Shown here: piece by piece, positions 1 to 5,935 of the stretch
Layout of the letters: every line of letters begins with the position of its first letter
Numbering within the stretch: the stretch's first letter is position 1
NCBI GenBank assembly: GCA_937950565.1
Contig: CALFCS010000129.1
Coordinates: 1 to 15,215 of the forward strand
DNA length: 15,215 nucleotides
Direction: 5' to 3'
Source: an uncultured Lachnospiraceae bacterium
GTDB lineage: Bacteria > Bacillota > Clostridia > Lachnospirales > Lachnospiraceae
Program-made: the position numbers and the translations under genes
The notes under the pieces: generated by a model
The model's input: only the letters and a program-made list of their open reading frames with translations
Databases searched by the model: none
Told to the model about the DNA's origin: nothing

Positions 1-158
1 AGCCATTCGCACAGGAAGCAATGAAGTGGGCAGTAAAAGAAGAAATCATCACAGGTAAGACAATTGATGGCGTGCTTCTTCTTGACCCGCAGGGAAGCGC
101 AAACCGTGCAGAGTGCGCAACGATTATCCAGAGATTCCTGGAGAAATATGGGAAATAA
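1..158 (+). CDS. C-terminal end of an SLH-domain surface protein (partial, 5' end outside window)
   Basis: The reading frame opens at base 3 and gives 51 codons ending at TAA 156-158. It begins PFAQEAMKWAVKEE and ends with RAECATIIQRFLEKYGK, which is the second half of an SLH (S-layer homology) repeat, the module that binds pyruvylated secondary cell-wall polymer. It is almost identical to the third SLH repeat of the next gene (5571-5728); by hand count about 13 of 158 bases differ and most changes are silent. This is therefore the tail of a paralogous, secreted, cell-wall-attached protein in the same orientation. Nothing can be said about its catalytic or binding part, which lies outside the window. 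There is no intrinsic terminator after its stop, so transcription may run on into the next gene. Confidence 0.9.
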   Translation, partial: PFAQEAMKWAVKEEIITGKTIDGVLLLDPQGSANRAECATIIQRFLEKYGK

Positions 159-203
159 AATCTGAAATGTAAGCTGTGGAAAGATAGCTGAATAAAGATT
201 AAA
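1..203 (+). repeat. Paralogous 3' module, copy 1 (SLH end plus 3' flank)
   Basis: Bases 1-203 align without gaps to 5571-5773. The match runs through the stop codon and about 45 bases into non-coding DNA, where only two differences are visible. After a 75-base gap in this copy the match resumes at 204 with 5849 and continues, less strictly, through the promoter region to the start codon. Conservation of non-coding flank points to recent duplication or gene conversion, not to selection on the SLH protein alone. Confidence 0.85.
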
Positions 204-212
204 TTTTTAGAA

Positions 213-241
213 TTTCGGAAAAGAAAAAAATTTTTTATAAT
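213..241 (+). promoter_or_regulatory. Candidate promoter of the GH127 surface-protein gene
   Basis: A perfect -10 hexamer TATAAT lies at 236-241. Seventeen bases upstream is TTTCGG (213-218), a poor match to the -35 consensus, with an A7T6 tract in the spacer. The same TTTCGG, 17-base spacer and TATAAT recur at 5858-5886 before the next SLH gene, which is the main support. The start site would be near 248, leaving a leader of roughly 45 bases. Confidence 0.55.
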
Positions 242-279
242 ATAAAATGTCGATGTGTAAATTCACACGAATAAATCAG

Positions 280-322
280 AAAGGAGAAACTTATGAAAAA
301 AAGAAAAGGAGGTATAGGCTTG
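280..322 (+). promoter_or_regulatory. Two stacked ribosome binding sites with in-frame starts (ATG 293, TTG 320)
   Basis: AAAGGAG (280-286) sits 6 bases before ATG 293. A second, stronger AAAGGAGG (305-312) sits 7 bases before TTG 320, which is in the same frame. Both starts give a usable signal peptide; the TTG form drops the leading MKKRKGGIG. ATG 293 is favoured because it aligns with the GTG 5936 start in the duplicated upstream region of the next gene. Confidence 0.6.
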
Positions 323-3300
323 AAAAAGAAAATTTTATCCATGCTTTTAAGTGCGGCAATGGTAATGACCATGCTTTCCGGTTTTGCCGTAAGTGCAGCA
401 GATGACAGCATAGAACCAGATCCAAGTCTGGGGACAAATATTGCATTAAAAGCAACGGCGGGTGCATCTTATTCGAATCCATATGGAGGTGTTACGCCGG
501 CAGCTATGAATGATGGTAAGTATGCTACATCAGATACGAGTACAACCTGGAACAGCTGGGGAGAAGATGAGGCAAATTACCCGGTGAAGCCAAAGCTTAC
601 ATGGGACAAGGAATACCAGATAACAGGTATGCGCGTGATTTGGTGGGCAGACAATGCAGAGAAGACTGCAGCTGCGAATGTAACTTTCCCAAAGAGCTGC
701 CAGGTTAAGTATCTGGATGCTGAGGGAAATTACCAGGTAATTACAGGTATGACTAATGAAAAAGGCGCTGCTACGGATGAGGTTGGCGTAGAGATTGATT
801 CCAGCTCCAATAATGGTATCGAAGGGAATAATAAATACTGGAACTATGTAAAATTCCCGGAACCGATTACGACAAAAGAGCTGCAGTTAGAGGTTGAACG
901 AAGCGGCTCCGGCACAAACGGTGTAGGTATTGGTGAATGGGAAGTATATGGAATTGCTCCGGTTGGCTCGGGTGAGAATGTTGCTCCGAACGCAACAGCA
1001 AAGGCTTCTTATACAAATACGACGATTCCGTCAGATGCGGCAAAGAATGTTAATGACAAGAACCTTGCAGACGGAAATAATACATCCTGGAATACATGGT
1101 CAAAAGATGGAAATGTCAAATATCCGGTAACGATGGATCTGGACTGGGGTGAGGATGAGTATGAAGTTTCCAGTCTCCGTGTAATGTGGTGGAGATCTGA
1201 GGATAACGGAGTATTGTTCCCGAAGAACTGCGGACTTCAGTATTATAATTCCCGCTCGAAACAATGGGTAGACATTACTGATCTTGTAGATGAGACAGGA
1301 GCAGATGTGACATCTGTAGGTGTGAAATTTGGTACTGCAGATAAGGCAGATACAAATGCAGACAATTATAAATTGGGTGCAAACCGCTACTGGAATGGAG
1401 TTTCCCTGAAGACTCCGGTTAAGACGAAGAAGCTTCGCCTTGTCATTGACCGTAACGGTGAAGGCTCTACAGGTGTAGGTATTGGTGAAATTGAAGTATA
1501 TGGTAATAAACAGGAAAAAGGAACGGGTGAAAATGTTGCAAAACAGGCAACTGCATCTGCAGATGCACAGAATACACCGGTTACAAATGTGAATAATGGT
1601 TCTCTTGCAACAGATGCAGGGACTTCCTGGAATACATGGAACAGCAGTACATATCCGACATATGTAGCACTGACATGGGATACCCCGTATGAGCTGAATG
1701 GTATGCGCGTGATGTACTGGGCAGATAACGGCACACTTACAGCAAGCGGAAATGTAACCTTCCCGAAGAGCTGTGAGGTGGAATATTATGATCATAATAC
1801 AGGAGCATGGACTCCGATTACAGCCATGAAGGATGAGAGTGGCGCGGATGTGGCCTCTGTAGGTGTTAAGTACGGAAGCGCAGCAGCGGCAGATCTTTCT
1901 AACCCGGGCAATTATCTGAATGGAAATAACCGTTATTGGAATGCAGTAACATTTAATGATTCTGTAAAAACGACTGCTCTTCGTTTGAAAATTGACCGTA
2001 ATGGTTCCGGAGCAAATGGTGTAGGTATCGGCGAATGGGAAGTATTCGGTGAAAAGATGACTGCAGAGTGGAATGAACTGGTTGCTGCTCAGATTGTTGG
2101 AAAAGACAGAATCCAGAAGGGTGAAGCGGGTACATATACCGCAGACAGCCTTCCGTCAGGACTTGAAGGTATGACCTATAAATGGGAAGTATCAGAAGAA
2201 TCTAAGGATGTTATGGAGATTTCTGGAAGCAGTACTGAGGAACAGGTGAAAATCCAGACAAAGAATGCCGGACGTGGTATCCTGAAGCTGACAGTTTCTC
2301 ATGTAGAAGATGGTAAAACTGTTGCAAGAAATACGCAGATGGAAATCAAGGTAGATGGTGTAGAAGGTATTGACACTTATGTCACTGCAACGGCGGCTGG
2401 TAAAGCGCCGATTCTTCCGAAGACAGTTGTTGCAAACGGAATTACATTTGACGACCCGACACCGGATTATTACAGCTGGACAAAGCCAGAGTTCAATTTT
2501 GCTGAAAGTTTTGATTCCAAGCTTGTTCCGGTTGAGTGGGAAGAGGTAAAACCGGAGTTATATGCGGAAGGTCAGGAAGGCAATACTTTTGAAGTAAAAG
2601 GTACTGTAAAGATTGGAAATGAGACTTTTGATGCAAAGGCAGAAGTTACAGTTAAGAAAGAAGTTGTTGCTCCGGAGGCAAACAGCACTGTAACATTTGA
2701 AAATGTACAGCTGACAGATAATTTCTGGAATCCGAAGCAGAAAGTAAATGCGATTAATTCTCTGAATAAGGCAATCTATCAGATTGAACAGGCATCCGGC
2801 GGAGAGCCGAACTTCGTGAACTCCATTAAGAAGTTAAACGGTGAGCCATATGATGAGTTCCAGGGATTTGTATTCCAGGATTCTGATATTTATAAGAGTA
2901 TTGAAGCAATTTCCTATACACTGTCTGTTATCCATGATGACACAGACCCGGAGATTGTAGCACAGAGAGAAAAACTGGAAGAGAAACTTGCATATTGGAT
3001 TTCCCTGATTGAACAGGTACAGTATGCGGATGGATATATTGATACGCACTTTACTTTGAGAAGCACAGCACATGCGGGCGGCGGCACACCAGGTATTCAT
3101 CGTTGGAGAGATTTCTCAAATCATGAGATGTACAATGCAGGACATTTCCTTGAGGGCGTAGTAGCATATACCCGTTATAGAGAAGGAATCGGTGAGCCGG
3201 ATTATAGTCTCTACATTGTAGGAAGAAGATTTGCAGATGAGATTGTTGGACTCTTCGGACCGGAAGGAACCCGTCATGAAGTACCAGGTCATGAAGAGAT

Positions 3301-5728
3301 TGAGCTTGCACTTGTAAAATTTGCGAAGCTCGTGGAAGAGTATGAGGGTGAAGGCACCGGACAGAAATATATTGATACAGCGAAGATTTTCATTGACAGA
3401 CGTGGAGAAGACCAGACATTAAGAGAAAGTGGTTACAAGGGAAATGATTATTCACAGGATTTTGAGCCGATTAAGACAGAAAAAGATGGTGTAGGACATG
3501 CAGTTCGTGCATGCTATTTCTACGCAGGTGTTACAGACGTTGCAACACTTCTTCCGGAAGGAAACGAAGACAGAGCGGCTTATCTTGCTACCATGGATAA
3601 TATCTGGGATTCTGTAGCAAACAGAAAGACTTACATTACCGGCGGTATTGGTGTGGCAAGCCACGGTGAAGATTTTGGTGGAGATTATGAGCTGCCGAAC
3701 AACGGTTCTTATTGTGAGGTATGTGCATCTATCGCGCTGGCAAACTGGAATCAGAGAATGAACCTGATCCATGAAGATGCAAAATATGCAGACGTAGTAG
3801 AAAGAACTCTTTACAATGCAATCCTTGTAGGTACGAACCTGGAAGGTAACAAATTCTATTACTCTTCATTATTGGAAGTAGCAAATGGAAATCCGCGTTC
3901 AGACTGGTTTGCATGTGCATGCTGTCCTCCGAACCTGATGAGAACAATTGCAAAATTAAGTGAATATATGTACACCGTACATGGAGATGATTTATTTGTA
4001 AATCAGTATATCGGAAGTAATGGTTCTGTTAATGTAGACGGAACAAAGGTAGGAGTTGTACAGGAAACGAATTATCCATGGGAAGGCACTGTGAAGATGA
4101 CCGTAAACCCGGCTGCAGACAAGGCATTTACTATGAAAATCCGTATTCCGGGATGGGTAGCAGAGCAGGCCAATACAGATGTTGCAATTTCTGTAAATGG
4201 AAAAGCTGTTACCGCAGAAGCTGAAAATGGCTATGTGTCCATTAACCGTACATGGAAGAAGGGCGATGTTGTTATGATTGATATGCCGATGGAAATCAGA
4301 AAGACAGAGGCAAATCCGAACGTAACAACCAATGCAGGAAGAATCGCATTAGAGCGTGGACCTGTTGTGTATTGTATGGAAAAAGCGGGAAATGCACAGA
4401 TTAACAATGATAACAACTTTAACCCATTAAATTATGTAATTCCGAGAGACGCTGAGCTGACAGCGGAATACAACGAGGAGCTTCTGAATGGTGTTGTAGA
4501 GATTACCGGAGATGTGCTTTATAACAATAACGGTACTTTACAGGATGCAAAATTGCAGGCAGTTCCGTATTATGCATGGAACAACCGTGGTGATAATGGC
4601 GTACAGGGACAGAACAGCTCCAGTAAGATGCTGATCTGGACAAAGGCAGACGGCGCTTCTGTAAGTGTTGGTGATACAAGAAAGGTTGCTTTGGATGCGA
4701 CAGCAAATATCACTGCAAAAGTTGCAGGCGCAGCGGCTGACAGCTATGCATGGGAGATTAAAGATGGCGATTGTATAGAAATCGTAAGTGGTGCAGATGC
4801 GCAGACCGTAGTTGTAAAAGGTGTAAAAGAAGGAACCGCAACTCTGGAAGTTACTGTAACGGCAGGTGGAGAGACAATGACTGCCGAATGTGAAGTAACA
4901 GTAAAGAAAGAAGTTGTAATGAAAGGCATCAAAGTAACAGCTCCGACAAAGACGAAATATACACAGGGTGAAGCATTAGATCTTAGCGGCATGAAGGTAA
5001 CGGCACAGTATGACGATGGCACAGAGGAAGAAATTAGTGCAGAAGATTGTCAGGTGTCCGGATACGACCCGTCTAAGACCGGTAAGCAGACAGTAACAGT
5101 ATCTTACATGGGGCAGGAAGCTACGTTTACAGTAACGGTAGATAAAGCGGATGAGCCGGGACTTCCATATAAAGATGTGGAAAAAGGCACATGGTATTAC
5201 GATGCAATTGCATACAACTATTATGCAAAGACCATGACCGGATTAAGACCGGATCATTTCGGACCTGCAGATACACTGGTAAGAGCACAGTTCGCGGCCG
5301 TACTTCATAAGATGAATGAGGAAGTAGAAGTAGAGTATACAGACAAATTCGCTGATGTAACGAAAGACGACTGGTTCAAGAATCCGGTTCTGTGGGCAGC
5401 AGAGAAAGAGATTGTAACCGGATATACAGGAACTGACATGTTTGGACCAAATGATGTAGTTACCCGTGAGCAGATGGCGACAATGATGTACCGTTACGCA
5501 AAGAACTTCAAGAAATATGAAGTAAGTGCAGACGGCGACTGCAGCAAGTTCCCAGATGCAGAGAGCATACAGCCATTCGCACAGGAAGCTATGAAGTGGG
5601 CAGTGAAAGAAGAGATTATCACAGGAAAGACGATTAATGGACAGCTTCTTCTTGACCCACAGGGAAGCGCCAACCGTGCAGAGTGCGCAACCATTATCCA
5701 GAGATTCCTGGAGAAATATGGGAAATAA
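293..5728 (+). CDS. Secreted SLH-anchored GH127-family beta-L-arabinofuranosidase, multimodular
   Basis: The 1811-residue precursor has a signal peptide (Lys-rich start, hydrophobic core, cleavage near AVSA-A, residues 35-36). Three tandem discoidin/F5-8C-like modules follow (about 49-221, 228-404, 413-587), each ending in VGIGExEVxG; modules of this type often bind carbohydrate. Next are a PKD/Ig-like stretch (about 597-690) and a Big_4-like domain (690-795). The GH127 catalytic domain (DUF1680 type) spans about 799-1450. Against Bifidobacterium HypBA1 as I remember it, E1126 matches acid/base E322, E1142 and C1144 match zinc ligands E338 and C340, and C1210-C1211 match nucleophile C417 and C418, so the site is intact. 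An Ig-like module (1455-1542), a Big_3 domain (1543-1618) and three SLH repeats (from about 1623) end the protein. The likely role is cell-surface release of beta-L-arabinofuranose from plant glycans; exact substrate unknown. An intrinsic terminator follows. Confidence 0.9.
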   Translation: MKKRKGGIGLKKKILSMLLSAAMVMTMLSGFAVSAADDSIEPDPSLGTNIALKATAGASYSNPYGGVTPAAMNDGKYATSDTSTTWNSWGEDEANYPVKPKLTWDKEYQITGMRVIWWADNAEKTAAANVTFPKSCQVKYLDAEGNYQVITGMTNEKGAATDEVGVEIDSSSNNGIEGNNKYWNYVKFPEPITTKELQLEVERSGSGTNGVGIGEWEVYGIAPVGSGENVAPNATAKASYTNTTIPSDAAKNVNDKNLADGNNTSWNTWSKDGNVKYPVTMDLDWGEDEYEVSSLRVMWWRSEDNGVLFPKNCGLQYYNSRSKQWVDITDLVDETGADVTSVGVKFGTADKADTNADNYKLGANRYWNGVSLKTPVKTKKLRLVIDRNGEGSTGVGIGEIEVYGNKQEKGTGENVAKQATASADAQNTPVTNVNNGSLATDAGTSWNTWNSSTYPTYVALTWDTPYELNGMRVMYWADNGTLTASGNVTFPKSCEVEYYDHNTGAWTPITAMKDESGADVASVGVKYGSAAAADLSNPGNYLNGNNRYWNAVTFNDSVKTTALRLKIDRNGSGANGVGIGEWEVFGEKMTAEWNELVAAQIVGKDRIQKGEAGTYTADSLPSGLEGMTYKWEVSEESKDVMEISGSSTEEQVKIQTKNAGRGILKLTVSHVEDGKTVARNTQMEIKVDGVEGIDTYVTATAAGKAPILPKTVVANGITFDDPTPDYYSWTKPEFNFAESFDSKLVPVEWEEVKPELYAEGQEGNTFEVKGTVKIGNETFDAKAEVTVKKEVVAPEANSTVTFENVQLTDNFWNPKQKVNAINSLNKAIYQIEQASGGEPNFVNSIKKLNGEPYDEFQGFVFQDSDIYKSIEAISYTLSVIHDDTDPEIVAQREKLEEKLAYWISLIEQVQYADGYIDTHFTLRSTAHAGGGTPGIHRWRDFSNHEMYNAGHFLEGVVAYTRYREGIGEPDYSLYIVGRRFADEIVGLFGPEGTRHEVPGHEEIELALVKFAKLVEEYEGEGTGQKYIDTAKIFIDRRGEDQTLRESGYKGNDYSQDFEPIKTEKDGVGHAVRACYFYAGVTDVATLLPEGNEDRAAYLATMDNIWDSVANRKTYITGGIGVASHGEDFGGDYELPNNGSYCEVCASIALANWNQRMNLIHEDAKYADVVERTLYNAILVGTNLEGNKFYYSSLLEVANGNPRSDWFACACCPPNLMRTIAKLSEYMYTVHGDDLFVNQYIGSNGSVNVDGTKVGVVQETNYPWEGTVKMTVNPAADKAFTMKIRIPGWVAEQANTDVAISVNGKAVTAEAENGYVSINRTWKKGDVVMIDMPMEIRKTEANPNVTTNAGRIALERGPVVYCMEKAGNAQINNDNNFNPLNYVIPRDAELTAEYNEELLNGVVEITGDVLYNNNGTLQDAKLQAVPYYAWNNRGDNGVQGQNSSSKMLIWTKADGASVSVGDTRKVALDATANITAKVAGAAADSYAWEIKDGDCIEIVSGADAQTVVVKGVKEGTATLEVTVTAGGETMTAECEVTVKKEVVMKGIKVTAPTKTKYTQGEALDLSGMKVTAQYDDGTEEEISAEDCQVSGYDPSKTGKQTVTVSYMGQEATFTVTVDKADEPGLPYKDVEKGTWYYDAIAYNYYAKTMTGLRPDHFGPADTLVRAQFAAVLHKMNEEVEVEYTDKFADVTKDDWFKNPVLWAAEKEIVTGYTGTDMFGPNDVVTREQMATMMYRYAKNFKKYEVSADGDCSKFPDAESIQPFAQEAMKWAVKEEIITGKTINGQLLLDPQGSANRAECATIIQRFLEKYGK

Positions 5729-5773
5729 AATCTGAAACGTAAGCTGTGGAAAAATAGCTGAATAAAGATTAAA
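5571..5773 (+). repeat. Paralogous 3' module, copy 2 (SLH end plus 3' flank)
   Basis: This is the partner of 1-203: the same third SLH repeat, the same stop context and the same 45-base 3' flank, ending at the TTAAA at 5769-5773. By hand count about 15 of 203 bases differ, mainly at third codon positions. Confidence 0.85.
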
Positions 5774-5821
5774 AAAGGGTGTACCCGATCATCTGTTTTG
5801 ATGGCCTGGCACATCCTTTTT
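5771..5821 (+). terminator. Intrinsic terminator after the GH127 gene
   Basis: AAAAAGGGTGTACC (5772-5785) pairs with GGCACATCCTTTTT (5808-5821), with one G-T pair and one mismatch. Pairing continues inward to a 6-base loop (5794-5799), giving 22 stem positions with three mismatches. The A run at one end and T run at the other would let it work in both directions. It lies inside sequence missing from the homologous intergenic region upstream. Confidence 0.85.
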
Positions 5822-5848
5822 GTATTAAATATTTCCACCTAGTTTAAA
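5774..5848 (+). other. 75-base segment present only in the downstream copy of the duplicated intergenic region
   Basis: Aligning 159-290 with 5729-5935 leaves 75 extra bases here, bounded by TTAAA at 5769-5773 and again at 5844-5848. Copy 1 has a single TTAAA at 199-203. The extra piece contains most of the intrinsic terminator. It has no recognisable terminal inverted repeats, so either an insertion in this copy or a deletion between TTAAA repeats in the other copy would explain it. Confidence 0.7.
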
Positions 5849-5857
5849 TTTTTAGGG

Positions 5858-5886
5858 TTTCGGAAAAGCTTCAAATTTTTTATAAT
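5858..5886 (+). promoter_or_regulatory. Candidate promoter of the SLH metallopeptidase gene
   Basis: TTTCGG (5858-5863), a 17-base spacer and TATAAT (5881-5886) repeat the arrangement at 213-241. The -10 is perfect and the -35 is weak in both. Transcription would start near 5893, about 40 bases before the GTG start. Confidence 0.55.
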
Positions 5887-5935
5887 ATAAAACATGGATG
5901 TGTAGATGAATATAATAAACAGAAGGGAGAACAAA

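Noticed and set aside
5774..5848. Calling the 75-base extra segment a miniature transposable element
   Set aside because: Apart from the TTAAA direct repeats there are no terminal inverted repeats, and a deletion in the other copy explains it equally well.
5906..5935. ATG 5906 as the start of the metallopeptidase
   Set aside because: No ribosome site precedes it; GTG 5936 has one at good spacing and aligns with the start of the paralogous upstream region.
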